Assembly (NCBI GenBank): GCA_023231105.1
Contig: JALNWB010000007.1
Coordinates: forward strand, 1-50,114
DNA from: Ignavibacteriaceae bacterium
Lineage (GTDB): Bacteria; Bacteroidota; Ignavibacteria; Ignavibacteriales; Ignavibacteriaceae
DNA length: 50,114 bases
Direction of reading: 5' to 3'
This document shows positions 15,561-24,706 of this stretch, one piece after another. How positions within the stretch are numbered: position 1 is the first letter of the stretch; every line of letters starts with the position of its first letter. The notes beneath the pieces are model-generated. The model did no database searches. It saw only the letters and a list, made by a program, of their open reading frames with translations, and had not been told where the DNA came from. The translations under genes were made by a program, and so were the position numbers.

Positions 15561-17359
15561 TCCAAATAATTATTAACGTCATTATAATAATTTTGAATAC
15601 AAGCAGCAAAGTGATTAATATTTAAATTCGACTCCTTAAATTTATCTAGATATTTTTTCGTTAAATCGAACATATCTAAGAAGGATGCATATTTTGCAAT
15701 ACGAATAAATAAAGGCGGCATCTCAGGGTGTTTTAAGTATGGCTGGATTTCAGATTCTACTTTTTGAAATGATAAAAGCATTTTATTCTTTAAGGATTGA
15801 CTTTGTTCAGGATTTAAAGTGTTTTGAAGAGAACCCATACATTCATCCACAAAATTGAGTTTTGATTCCAATGATGAAATCAAATTGCCATAGGTAAGAT
15901 ATATGCCAGTGATATCTTCAATTAGTTTTAGTTTTTCTTGAATTAAATCAAAGCAATTAGAAATATTATAAGGCTGATAGTTATATAACATGACTTTATC
16001 TTTAAGCAATGAACATTTAGAAAGAATCTGAAAATTTTCCAGCTCATTTATTATATAATCATCAACTTCGGAAATAGAATTACGGAAATAAGTAAAAATA
16101 GTTTTATATAATTTATCAAATGGATGTAATATAAGACGACCATTTTTCTTTGTAATTGCCTTTATAATTATTTTATATGCGAAAAGTCTTTCGGGTAAAT
16201 TCAGTTGTGTATGATTGGGTAAATCAGATTCAATTGTATGTAACAAATCAAAGTAATAAACATTATTATTAAAACGAAAATTAAGTTCGGATATATTTGA
16301 AGCAAATTGTTCAGCTTTATTAAGAAGTGGGAAAAGATAATTATGGCCAAATTCAATAGCTTTTATAAACTCCGGCTTATTTTCTATTTGGCGATTATAA
16401 ATGAGCAAATAATTGTAATATTCGAGAAGATCATATTTATTATTCTTATCGATTATATTAGAGTATTCATTTAATAAGGGAAAAGCTTTTCCATAATTCT
16501 TAGTCAACAAGTACATACTAATTAGGTTTTGATAAATAATATGGCTAAAATATTTATTTTTTTTAAAGAGCGGACTGTCTTTGGCTTTTTCATAAAACTC
16601 AAACTCCTCGAAGTGACTTTTTAATAGACCTGCAATCCTTCCCAAATTATTATAAATAAAAACACTGTCTTCTAAATCAAAAATATCTATAATAGACGCT
16701 GATGCTTTTAATTCTTTGAATGCTTCATCTAGGTTGCCCTCCATTTCTAGAAGAAGTGATTCATAGTGATTAATAGGTTTATAATGTGATTTCAAAATAA
16801 GTGTTTGTAATGTTTCAAATATTAATTTTGCGCCACTAATAGCACCAGAAGATATAAATAATTGAAACTTTATTTTTAGCAACTCAATTTTTCTTACATC
16901 AGTTTTGGCATAAACATATGCTTTAGAAATACTATGGAAACAAAGTTTTTCTTTCCCGTCAATTAAACATATTTTCGCAGCAAGTTTGTTAATAGAATAT
17001 TGATATGAAGGAAAGCGTTTCCATATAGATTTTGAATTAAATGCCGAAAGTACTTTATCATATTCACCTTGAGCAAAATACGATTCGTATTTAAATATAG
17101 CTTTCAAAAGAGGATTATGTTTTTTAAAGTATTTTGAGACTTTAGGAAAGATTTTAATGATGATTAAAATGATTGTAAGAAAAACAACAAAAATGAAAAT
17201 CGTAAGCAAGGAATGGTTTTGGATTAGTTGAATTACGTCTTCATCTAAATATGTTTTTTTATAGAATGTATTTATTAATAAACGTAAAGAGTAAAGGAAA
17301 CCACCAAGACCAATAACAAAAGCTATGATTATTTTGAATATTTTAAAAGATAATTTCAT
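15554..17359 (-). CDS. Membrane-anchored helical-repeat protein, partner of the RM gene
   Basis: 601 residues. Two N-terminal transmembrane helices (about 7-28 and 47-68) are followed by ~530 residues of predicted TPR-like alpha-helical repeats (YESYFAQGEYDKVLSAF, LLTKNYGKAFPLLNEYSN, NYLLIYNRQIE). Its ATG overlaps the stop of the Type IIG gene upstream by 4 bp, so the two are translated as an operon. No enzyme motif is visible. It may be an accessory factor tethered to the membrane. Unknown function; the coupling to the RM gene is the best clue. Confidence 0.75.
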   Translation of the reverse strand: MKLSFKIFKIIIAFVIGLGGFLYSLRLLINTFYKKTYLDEDVIQLIQNHSLLTIFIFVVFLTIILIIIKIFPKVSKYFKKHNPLLKAIFKYESYFAQGEYDKVLSAFNSKSIWKRFPSYQYSINKLAAKICLIDGKEKLCFHSISKAYVYAKTDVRKIELLKIKFQLFISSGAISGAKLIFETLQTLILKSHYKPINHYESLLLEMEGNLDEAFKELKASASIIDIFDLEDSVFIYNNLGRIAGLLKSHFEEFEFYEKAKDSPLFKKNKYFSHIIYQNLISMYLLTKNYGKAFPLLNEYSNIIDKNNKYDLLEYYNYLLIYNRQIENKPEFIKAIEFGHNYLFPLLNKAEQFASNISELNFRFNNNVYYFDLLHTIESDLPNHTQLNLPERLFAYKIIIKAITKKNGRLILHPFDKLYKTIFTYFRNSISEVDDYIINELENFQILSKCSLLKDKVMLYNYQPYNISNCFDLIQEKLKLIEDITGIYLTYGNLISSLESKLNFVDECMGSLQNTLNPEQSQSLKNKMLLSFQKVESEIQPYLKHPEMPPLFIRIAKYASFLDMFDLTKKYLDKFKESNLNINHFAACIQNYYNDVNNYLEN

Positions 17360-20300
17360 ATGAAAATTAGATCCCTATACACCGCCAAGTAACTTGCTGA
17401 GCTGCGGAGTGATTTGAGAATGTTCTTTATTTGTGTGCCGTATGTTTTGAAATCTTTGCTAAGGATTTGAAATATTTTTTCGCAATCTTCGGGACTTTCG
17501 GGGAGAAGAATTTTTGTCCCTTTAACTTCTAATTCTTCGTAAAAGAAACGGATGAGTTTTAGCTGGTTTCCGTTTTTTAAGCTAACTGTAATTTGTTTGT
17601 TGCCTTCTTGAAAATAAATATTGTATGTGTCGAAGAAATTACTTTCTCCGGTGTTTTTAGTTTTAGGAAATTTAGCCGGGAGATTTGGAATGTTATATTC
17701 TTCTGTCTCTTCGTTTTCTATAAGTGGGTAATAAGCACGTACTTCCGTGAAACGCTCTTGCATTAATTTTAGTGATGTTTGGTAATCTGGTTTGTTTTTT
17801 GTTTTTACGGTAGTGACAGAACCAGCTTTCTCGTTGCGACTTATTCTTAATTCACATGCTGCGTTATAAAGATCATCAACATCTTTGGTTTTGAGTCCGA
17901 GCGCTTCAAAAATAATTGTATCGAGTTTCCGTCTGTCTTTCTTTTTAATTTCCTCATAAATTGTATCTTGTGCTCTGCCTTTTAATGATTTGTAAATCTC
18001 TTTTAATTCTTTTTCGAAAGGTTTAAGAAGTTTAGGATCAATTACCAAAGTATTATCAACTACAATAACATCAATATCGGTTAAGCCTTCGCCCATTTGT
18101 CTTGCAAAAAGTTCAAGTAGAAATCTAAAAAAGGTACTGTTCAGAATCAGAAAAATTAGATCCGCATCTTTTGAGTATTCTTTCTTTCCGTTAATGTTAT
18201 AATTGACTTTATCGCAATAGACTTTTGTTTTGCGGTTATCGATCAAACCATATTTTTCGTGAATCTTTGACGGGAAAATAAAATCGCCGACGGATAAATC
18301 TTTACCAAGATTAAACCACTCACGTTCATTACCTTTTACGTTTGAAATCCTTTGAGCGTTTGTCGGGTTGTTGTGCAGGTCGTGTTCTTTTTGAGCCCGC
18401 TCAATATACTTTGCAATTTGGGTTTTGTATTTCTTTAATTGGGCAAGCGATTCGTTACAAACCAGAACATGATATTTCAACTTCTTCAAATCAACATCAA
18501 GATTATTCGCTTCCTTCTGCGTTTTGAAAAGAGGTTTAAAATAAACCCGTTCCATTAAGTGATGGTTTTTTGTAAGCTCGCTATAATACCAACCGAATTT
18601 TTCCCAACTAATTTTGTGGTTCTTCTTTTCAATACCGAATTGAAGTTTGTATTCATCATCGGGAAGATTTTTTGCTTTATCGGTTTCATCAGTCACATAA
18701 AAGAAATCATTAGCTCCGGATTTGATACAATATTTAACATCTACGATAGTATGAAGCGGAATTAGCTTTTCGCCAGCCTTATCAATTATCTTGTTAAATA
18801 TTTCCGGTGAACGGAGATACTTTGCGCCCCAATTTCCGTTTTCATATTTGCCGATGGTTGTGCTTTCTTCTTCAAGTTGCTTTTGTGCCCGGACGGTTAT
18901 AAAATAATTTTCATTCTTAACTGTTTTGTTTGTCTTTTCAATTTGAGAAGCAAAGCGGAGTGCAGATTCAATACTGCTTTCTTCATCGCTCTGACTAATC
19001 AATTCTTTATAATCTTTATAAATACGAACAAAGCGGACATTGTTTTTTTGACGTTCATCGTGGTCGGAACATTTTTCAAGAATTAAAATTACCGTGTTGA
19101 TAGAAGCGGTTTCAAAACTTCTCATTTTCTGATTATCTATTATTGCGATAATCTTAAAATTATCGAGAAGGAATTTCTGAAGACCGGCGCCGAAAGAAAC
19201 ATCGAGCCAACTGCTTGAAATTACATAACCAAATCTTCCACCTTCTTTAAGAAAAGCAGCGGTATGCATCAAATAGAAAACGTAAAAGTCACTTTGCTGA
19301 TTTACCTTTTTGATTTGGTGTTCGTTGTTAGCAAGCGTTGACCAAACTTCTTTCCTTTCGATAAGTTCTTGACGGATGTAAGGAGGATTGCCAACACAAA
19401 CGTCGAACTGCGGAATGCGAACGCTGTTATATTTTCCTTCTTTTTCTTTAACCGTAAATTCTTTTGTGTGGTTGTGAAAGATCAGATCACGAAAAGTATG
19501 CGGGCGAATATCCGCGAAGTCTTGATTTATAATTGCGGGATAGTTATCAAGTTCTTTAATATCGAGTAGGGAAAGATTCATACTTGCAAGAAAAACCGGG
19601 AAAGGGGCAATATCGATTCCCCAAAGCCGTTCGAGTAGTTCAATGTGTTTTACTTTTTTATCGAAGTGTTTTATAAAAGCATAAGCGCGGACAAGAAAAG
19701 TTCCGGCGCCGCAACCGCTATCCAAAACCGTCTTTGTGTTTTTATTAATGCAAAAAGCGTTAACAATGTCAACTTCATTAGTGTTTGTGAAGTGCTGACC
19801 GCGATCATGCTGTTCTTGGTTTTCAATAAGCGTATTATAAATAGAACCGATAATATCGCAATTGAGGTCTTGAAACTTTAGGTGACGAATCTGTTCAACA
19901 TTTCTTCTCAGTTCGGGAAGATATTTAGCAGGATAAGTAAATTCGTCAAGCGCCGTTTCCTTAAAGATCGGTTCATAATCGTGAACAAGAACATCGTTAA
20001 AGCGTTCGCGTAAAACTTTATTGAGGAGATGCTTGTCCTCCGGGATTGATAATACTTTTAAATTAAGTTTGGGAACATCGCGCTGAAGATACGAATAGAA
20101 AATAATCTTTAAGTAGAGAAGATAATTTGCAAGCTGGCAGAGGTTGTAAATATCATCATTTCTAAAATTGATCGTAACGTGAAAAATATCTTGCTCTTTG
20201 ATGTATTCTCTTATCCGCTTTTTAAGAGTATCGTCCGATTGAATACGCGGGGTCATCTCTTCGCTCATTTGAGCGGAAGCTTCCAAAATATATGTTGAAA

Positions 20301-20826
20301 GTTTATTGATGAACTGTTTATCAATAGTATCCCATCGGACATCTGTTACACCGTGGATTAAATCGCTTAGCTCCTTTAAGAATTGTTTTACAACGGGAAG
20401 AATTTGCGATTTATAAGTTGGTGTTGTTACATCGTTATCACTGCGGACGTTTGCAAGATAATAGAGTTTTAGTTTGCGTTCTAACGGGGTAGTATTTGGC
20501 TCAAACGTTCGGAATAAAACTAACTGACGCGGCGTTCCGGTAATAAAATAAGCAATACCTTGATTGAATGCTTTTGTCATTGCATCGGTTACAAGTTCTT
20601 CATCAGTCGCATCCCAACTAGAGTTTTTAAGTTCAACGAAAACTTTGAGTTTAGAATCTATACTTGAATAAAGGATTGTATCACTAAAACGCGATTCACC
20701 CACTCCAACGTTTTGTTCTTGATCAGCTTGGGTAAAATTAAATGATGGGTTTTCTTCTATTATTTTGTTAAAGGCGGTAAGGAGTACCCCTTGGAAAGTT
20801 CTTTCGTTGGATTTGAATTCAGGCAT
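17356..20826 (-). CDS. Type IIG restriction-modification enzyme (Eco57I-like)
   Basis: 1156 residues. The N-terminal PD-(D/E)xK nuclease shows D49 ... E65-L-K67 (FSDTILY, VFVELKNSSW). A helical connector leads to the N6-adenine methyltransferase domain with motif I DSGCGAGTF (about 367) and motif IV NPPY (VGNPPYIRQEL, about 478). Further catalytic motifs (FGYVISSSWLDVSFG, AIIDNQKMR) follow, and a C-terminal target-recognition region (about 680-1156) containing GNWGAKYLR and VNYNINGK. Cleavage and methylation in one chain is the Type IIG plan. PglX of BREX is similar, but no BREX partners are present. GC content and codon use differ somewhat from the AT-rich neighbours, hinting at transfer. 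Confidence 0.88.
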   Translation of the reverse strand: MPEFKSNERTFQGVLLTAFNKIIEENPSFNFTQADQEQNVGVGESRFSDTILYSSIDSKLKVFVELKNSSWDATDEELVTDAMTKAFNQGIAYFITGTPRQLVLFRTFEPNTTPLERKLKLYYLANVRSDNDVTTPTYKSQILPVVKQFLKELSDLIHGVTDVRWDTIDKQFINKLSTYILEASAQMSEEMTPRIQSDDTLKKRIREYIKEQDIFHVTINFRNDDIYNLCQLANYLLYLKIIFYSYLQRDVPKLNLKVLSIPEDKHLLNKVLRERFNDVLVHDYEPIFKETALDEFTYPAKYLPELRRNVEQIRHLKFQDLNCDIIGSIYNTLIENQEQHDRGQHFTNTNEVDIVNAFCINKNTKTVLDSGCGAGTFLVRAYAFIKHFDKKVKHIELLERLWGIDIAPFPVFLASMNLSLLDIKELDNYPAIINQDFADIRPHTFRDLIFHNHTKEFTVKEKEGKYNSVRIPQFDVCVGNPPYIRQELIERKEVWSTLANNEHQIKKVNQQSDFYVFYLMHTAAFLKEGGRFGYVISSSWLDVSFGAGLQKFLLDNFKIIAIIDNQKMRSFETASINTVILILEKCSDHDERQKNNVRFVRIYKDYKELISQSDEESSIESALRFASQIEKTNKTVKNENYFITVRAQKQLEEESTTIGKYENGNWGAKYLRSPEIFNKIIDKAGEKLIPLHTIVDVKYCIKSGANDFFYVTDETDKAKNLPDDEYKLQFGIEKKNHKISWEKFGWYYSELTKNHHLMERVYFKPLFKTQKEANNLDVDLKKLKYHVLVCNESLAQLKKYKTQIAKYIERAQKEHDLHNNPTNAQRISNVKGNEREWFNLGKDLSVGDFIFPSKIHEKYGLIDNRKTKVYCDKVNYNINGKKEYSKDADLIFLILNSTFFRFLLELFARQMGEGLTDIDVIVVDNTLVIDPKLLKPFEKELKEIYKSLKGRAQDTIYEEIKKKDRRKLDTIIFEALGLKTKDVDDLYNAACELRISRNEKAGSVTTVKTKNKPDYQTSLKLMQERFTEVRAYYPLIENEETEEYNIPNLPAKFPKTKNTGESNFFDTYNIYFQEGNKQITVSLKNGNQLKLIRFFYEELEVKGTKILLPESPEDCEKIFQILSKDFKTYGTQIKNILKSLRSSASYLAVYRDLIFI

Positions 20827-21183
20827 AAAATAAATTATCCAAAACTTGAAAAGAATAGTTTATAAAAGTATTGTTACCACAGTCGCAATAATTAATAATT
20901 CTTTTAATTTTATAGATTAATTTAGGGAATAAATTAACAGTAAAAAAAATTAATTAAAAAAGGGGAGGGGAGAAGGGGAAGTAAAAAGTCGGCAGTCTTC
21001 AGTAGGCAATAGGCAGAAATAACAGATAAACAAAAAACGAAAAGAAGGTAGTCGATCCCTCGTCTTCGCTCGGGAGGGGAATTTGGGACGATGGGACTTT
21101 GGGACTTTGGGAGAATGAGAAAATTGGGAATTGGGAAGAAATGATTTGATTACTATTTAGCAATTCCGATAATTAGGGATGGG
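20827..21183. repeat. Gene-free stretch of short dispersed phrases
   Basis: No gene seen. At about 20982-21040 it carries AAAAAGTCGGCAGTC, AGGCAATAGGCAG and AAATAACAGATAAACAAA, matched at 23140-23190. At 21081-21120 comes GGGACGATGGGACTTTGGG plus GACTTTGGGAG, matched at 23245-23280 and 27334-27353. GAAATGATTTGATTACT (about 21139) recurs at 26025-26042. Confidence 0.6.
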
Positions 21184-22044
21184 TCAGAATTTTAATTGCT
21201 GTTTCAGTTTTTCTATTGTTAGCGGAGCGCTGCCTTCGTAGTGGTTGTTGATGTTGAGGTAGAGGTCAACATCTTTCTGTGTTAAAGAATAAATCATTTC
21301 GGCAACTTTATTTATCTCTTCATCCTTCGGTTCAACAATTTTATTCCAGATGTTATTTGTTTTTTCTTCCATACCGGCACGGTCGGGACCATGCAGTCTT
21401 ATTACTGCCGTTGAGTTAATGTGACTTTTGAATTCAGAAAAAGTATTCCAAATATGGGGCATGAAATATCCTTGCAGAAAAACCATAGCAAGATTTTTTT
21501 GTTCAAGAAATTCAAAGAAAGATTGTTTTAAGTAGTTGGGGTTACGGAGTTCGATGCCATATGTATAACGTTTGTCTAATTTATCAACGAATGATCCGAA
21601 TTTATTTAAGAACTCCTCGAGTCCGCTCATCTTCTGTTTGTTCAGATATTCAAACTGGAACATAAGGACTCCAATTTTCTTACTCATAGGTTCGAGCAAT
21701 TCTAAAAACTTATTGAACAATTCAACGCTAAGAAAATGTGGATTTGGTTTTAGTAATCTCGTTCTATCAATATTATAAAAATGAGTAAGGGAAATACTGT
21801 TCGGAATTTTGACAGTGAATTTAAAATCATCCGGGACGGAATCAACATAGGATTTTACATCGTCCTCTTTAGGAAGCAATATTTTATTCTGCGTAATGAG
21901 AGACCAAAACCATTGATCAATTTCTACGGTGTTATAATGGTGTGAATATTCTTGGAGGTAATTCTGTTCAGCTTTCTCTGAATAAATAATTCCTTTCCAG
22001 GAAGGATATTTCCAGCTGCAGGTTCCGATGCGGAGTGTTGGCAT
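21184..22044 (-). CDS. DUF72 family protein
   Basis: 286 residues, full length for DUF72 (YecE-like, TIM-barrel fold). Visible family motifs: RIGTCSWKYPSWKG at the N-terminus, YNTVEIDQWFWSL, FKFTVKIPNSISLTH, YGIELRNPNYL, AVIRLHGPDRAG, and DVDLYLNINNHYEGSAPLT at the end. The biochemical role is not established for the family. It is monocistronic and divergent from the next gene. It carries a normal ATG (22044), and nothing looks broken. Confidence 0.92.
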   Translation of the reverse strand: MPTLRIGTCSWKYPSWKGIIYSEKAEQNYLQEYSHHYNTVEIDQWFWSLITQNKILLPKEDDVKSYVDSVPDDFKFTVKIPNSISLTHFYNIDRTRLLKPNPHFLSVELFNKFLELLEPMSKKIGVLMFQFEYLNKQKMSGLEEFLNKFGSFVDKLDKRYTYGIELRNPNYLKQSFFEFLEQKNLAMVFLQGYFMPHIWNTFSEFKSHINSTAVIRLHGPDRAGMEEKTNNIWNKIVEPKDEEINKVAEMIYSLTQKDVDLYLNINNHYEGSAPLTIEKLKQQLKF

Positions 22045-22384
22045 AGGCTGTAGGTTTTTAGTTGTTTAGGTTTTTAGGTGATTATTTTTTTAATTCTGCC
22101 AAAGGACGGACAAGTTATTTAATTGTTGAAGGTGAAAATATAAAATATTTAGGAACTTCCTAAATGTAACCCAGCCATTGGATATCACTGTAAGAATAAT
22201 GCTTCCGAAAGAACTAAATTAAGAGAACGATTGTTTAAAAATTAATGTCTTTCTCCTCTACTCGAATGAATAAGAAATTACCGTAACATTTCCATGTGAT
22301 AAGTTTTCAAATTCAGCTAAAATAGAGAAAATGGGCGATGCATAAAAATAATACAACAATAACTTTAGTGAAAGGTTGACCAAA
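22045..22384. promoter_or_regulatory. Divergent intergenic region with a short palindrome
   Basis: About 330 bp between divergent genes with no ORF. TTTAGGAA-C-TTCCTAAA at 22148-22164 is a perfect 8 bp inverted repeat and could be an operator for either gene. Homopyrimidine repeats of TTTTTAG (22045-22090) follow the DUF72 start. Confidence 0.35.
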
Positions 22385-23029
22385 ATGAAAATCGGGATAT
22401 TAGGATCGGGCATAGTGGCCAAAACTATGGGATCAGGTTTTATAAAATATGGTCATGAAGTAATGCTCGGGACGCGTAACACACAAAAACTTGAAGAATG
22501 GCAAACATCGGAAGGAAAGAAAGCCTCTGTCTCATCGTTTACAGAAGCAGCTAAGTTTGGGGAGTTAGTTGTCCTTGCAGTAAAAGGAGTGGTAGCTGAA
22601 TTAGCGCTTGAATCAGCCGGCGCAGAAAATTTTTCCGAAAAGACGATCATTGACGCAACAAATCCGATTGCTGAATTGCCCCCGATAGACGGAGTGTTAC
22701 AATACTTTACAGAACAGAATGGGTCTTTAATGGAAACGCTACAAGCTAAGTTTCCGGAAGCTAATTTTGTTAAAGCTTTTAATTCAGTAGGCGCTGCCTT
22801 AATGGTGGATCCGGAATTTGGAGGTATTAAACCGACAATGTGTATCGCCGGAAATAATGAAAAAGCAAAAAGAGAGGTTACCCGGATATTGGATGCATTT
22901 GGTTGGGAAACCGAAGACATGGGAACCGCCGTTGCGGCACGTGCGATAGAACCGCTGTGTATGCTATGGTGCATTCCCGGATTCAGATCGAACAGCTGGT
23001 CACACGCATTTAAACTTTTGAAAAAGTAA
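22385..23029 (+). CDS. NADPH-dependent F420 reductase-like oxidoreductase
   Basis: 214 residues from the ATG at 22385, preferred over the in-frame TTG at 22376 because AAAGG lies 9 bases upstream. The N-terminal Rossmann fold MKIGILGSGIVAKTMGSGF carries GxGxxA; TRN at the end of beta-2 suggests NADP(H). KAFNSVGAALM and CMLWCIPGF are typical of this family (coenzyme F420:NADP oxidoreductase-like, Pfam 03807). Many bacterial members do not use F420, so the true substrate is unknown. Single gene with its own leader. Confidence 0.85.
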   Translation: MKIGILGSGIVAKTMGSGFIKYGHEVMLGTRNTQKLEEWQTSEGKKASVSSFTEAAKFGELVVLAVKGVVAELALESAGAENFSEKTIIDATNPIAELPPIDGVLQYFTEQNGSLMETLQAKFPEANFVKAFNSVGAALMVDPEFGGIKPTMCIAGNNEKAKREVTRILDAFGWETEDMGTAVAARAIEPLCMLWCIPGFRSNSWSHAFKLLKK

Positions 23030-23337
23030 TTGGTCATAGGAAATGTTGCCTTTGCCTGATGTAGTATCTGTTGAAATGTAGCAAGTGGAAAGCTTCCGCC
23101 AAAGGCGGATCAGCCTTCGGCTGAGAAAGTGGAAAGGGAGGGCAGTAGGCAATGGGCAGAAATAACAAATGACAAAAAAAGAAAAATAGGTGAAGATTTC
23201 TTGACCAATTCGACTTCGGTTACCCTATATCTGATCATAATGGGAATTTGAGACGATGTGACTCTGAGACTTTGGGAGGATAAGGGAACATACAGAGCAA
23301 GAGAATAATTTTAATTCTTGTGTATGGTTTAATCAGA
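23030..23337. repeat. Gene-free repeat region with tandem hairpins
   Basis: Two adjacent hairpins, TCCGCCAAAGGCGGA (23095-23109) and TCAGCCTTCGGCTGA (23110-23124), followed by GAAAGTGG, GGCAGTAGGCAATGGGCAG and AAATAACAAATGAC. A decayed copy of the second hairpin lies at about 27272-27298. GAGACTTTGGGAGG at about 23266 belongs to the CTTTGGGA family. Confidence 0.6.
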
Positions 23338-23601
23338 TTACGAATTTGAATTTTTGTAATTTTTGTGATTTTTGTATGTCTGCTTATCAACAGAATTCCC
23401 AAGTGTGGATCTGATTATTGATTTCATCAGTTCAGTGCTGGAGACAACGTTGGGGGAGAGGGGGACTTGTTTGGTCTGGTACTCTTGAAGTTTTCTTTCG
23501 ATATAGTTCTCGATATCGCCAAGATAGATTTTGTCGCGGTTGAGACCGTTGTTTCTATAATTAATTATAACTGTTGAATTCCTTATTAAAATTCTGTCCA
23601 A
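23338..23601 (-). pseudogene. Degraded copy of the HTH gene at 26076
   Basis: From residue 17 on, the frame reads NNGLNRDKIYLGDIENYIERKL, nearly identical to residues 41-62 of the 26076-26375 protein. The first 40 residues of that protein (its helix-turn-helix half) are missing and replaced by MDRILIRNSTVIINYR, and the only start is a TTG. The C-terminus has degenerated into NHKNYKNSNS. Seen: N-terminal truncation. Inferred: relic of an earlier element or of a partial duplication. Confidence 0.65.
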
Positions 23602-23700
23602 TGCTTATGAAAAACAAGAAATATTGGACAATCTACTTGGATAAACTAAGGAATTTGTTATATTTGTCCAATAAATATCAATACTCATGAGCGTTGGACA
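23595..23700. promoter_or_regulatory. Double inverted-repeat operator of the AbiE-type operon
   Basis: Four copies of one 8-mer form two inverted pairs of identical geometry: TGTCCAAT (23595-23602) with N20 and ATTGGACA (23623-23630), and TGTCCAAT (23665-23672) with N20 and GTTGGACA (23693-23700). The two pairs start exactly 70 bp apart. The second straddles the transcription start and the antitoxin ATG (23687). AbiEi antitoxins are known to bind paired inverted repeats cooperatively and repress their own operon, so this is the likely AbiEi operator. Confidence 0.7.
23637..23666 (+). promoter_or_regulatory. Bacteroidota-type promoter of the AbiE operon
   Basis: TTG (23637-23639), 19 bp, TATATTTG (23659-23666), fitting the -33 TTG / -7 TAnnTTTG consensus at normal spacing. 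Transcription should start near 23673, leaving a very short leader before the ATG at 23687. It lies between the two operator pairs. Confidence 0.6.
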
Positions 23701-24706
23701 AACAAAGGTTTTTATGGGACCAAGAGAAAAAGAAGTAATAAATAGAGCAATAAAGAGTCTTGAAGAAGAAACCCATACCAGGGTGAAGACAGAAATATTT
23801 GAAAAAGATGTTGATGTCTTTATAAAGATTGATGAACATAATTTAGTATTTAATGCAGAAGTCAGGCTCTTTTTAAATAAAGCAAGGTTAGGATTAGTTC
23901 TAAATCAAAAGAGAACCCATAGAGGAATACCTTTATTAATTACGGAACATGTGAATCCGGAATTGATGATTCATTTGGTAAATAATGGAGTAAATTTCAT
24001 AGATGCTGTAGGAAATGCATATATCAATGAACCACCTCTATTCATAAAGATTAAAGGCAATAAGCCGGAAGATAATAAAAAGACAAAAAATATTGACAGA
24101 CCTTTTTATACCGCAGCCTTACAGACAATATTTACTATATTATGTAATCCGGGAATAGAAATAAAACCCGTGCGCGAAATAGCAGAGTTAGCGGGAGTTG
24201 CTCATGGCACTGCCCACATCACGCTAAAAGAATTGGAACGGCAGGGCTACTTACTAAATAATCAGACCAGATTAATTAACAAAAAAGATTTATTAGAAAG
24301 ATGGGTAGTCCTATACCCGGAAAAACTAAAACCAAAATATATTATAGGAAAATACAAAGCAGAAAACGAACAAATTAATAATATAGATTTATTAAATTTT
24401 GATGCCCTTTGGGGAGGAGAAGCGGCAGCAGCCAAATTAACAAATTATCTGCAGCCATTTATATTCACCATATATATAGGTGACCGGCAGGGTGAATTTA
24501 CATTGAAAAACCGTTTAAAAAAACATCCGCAGGGAAATCTGGAATTGATAAAAAAATTCTGGAAATTTCAGAACAATGATTACATGGGAATAACCCCACC
24601 TATTTTAGTATATGCTGATCTTTTAGCGACCGGTGACCCACGTAATATAGAAACAGCACAAATAATTTACGAGAAAGACATTGCTAGATATATCGAAAAA
24701 GATTGA
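23687..24706 (+). CDS. AbiEi-type antitoxin / transcriptional repressor
   Basis: 339 residues. An N-terminal region resembles restriction-like antitoxin domains (VFNAEVRLFLNKARLG, LLITEHVNPELMIHLV). A winged-helix DNA-binding segment lies at about 165-205 (VREIAELAGVAHGTAHITLKELERQGYL). The C-terminus ends with the family hallmark LVYADLLATGDPRNIETA. It overlaps the toxin gene by 26 bp. In type IV AbiE systems the antitoxin neutralises the nucleotidyltransferase indirectly and represses the operon through inverted repeats, two of which are visible upstream. Confidence 0.82.
   Translation: MSVGQTKVFMGPREKEVINRAIKSLEEETHTRVKTEIFEKDVDVFIKIDEHNLVFNAEVRLFLNKARLGLVLNQKRTHRGIPLLITEHVNPELMIHLVNNGVNFIDAVGNAYINEPPLFIKIKGNKPEDNKKTKNIDRPFYTAALQTIFTILCNPGIEIKPVREIAELAGVAHGTAHITLKELERQGYLLNNQTRLINKKDLLERWVVLYPEKLKPKYIIGKYKAENEQINNIDLLNFDALWGGEAAAAKLTNYLQPFIFTIYIGDRQGEFTLKNRLKKHPQGNLELIKKFWKFQNNDYMGITPPILVYADLLATGDPRNIETAQIIYEKDIARYIEKD

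Noticed and set aside
17356..20826. PglX of a BREX system
   Set aside because: The chain has its own PD-(D/E)xK nuclease motif, and no brxA/B/C, pglZ or brxL genes are present.
22453..23037. Long antisense ORF opposite the F420-reductase-like gene
   Set aside because: It lies almost wholly opposite a clearly conserved gene, and its composition is that of a shadow frame.
23595..23700. CRISPR-like short repeats
   Set aside because: Only four 8-mers in inverted pairs; no direct repeats of CRISPR length, no spacers and no cas genes. Operator geometry explains them.
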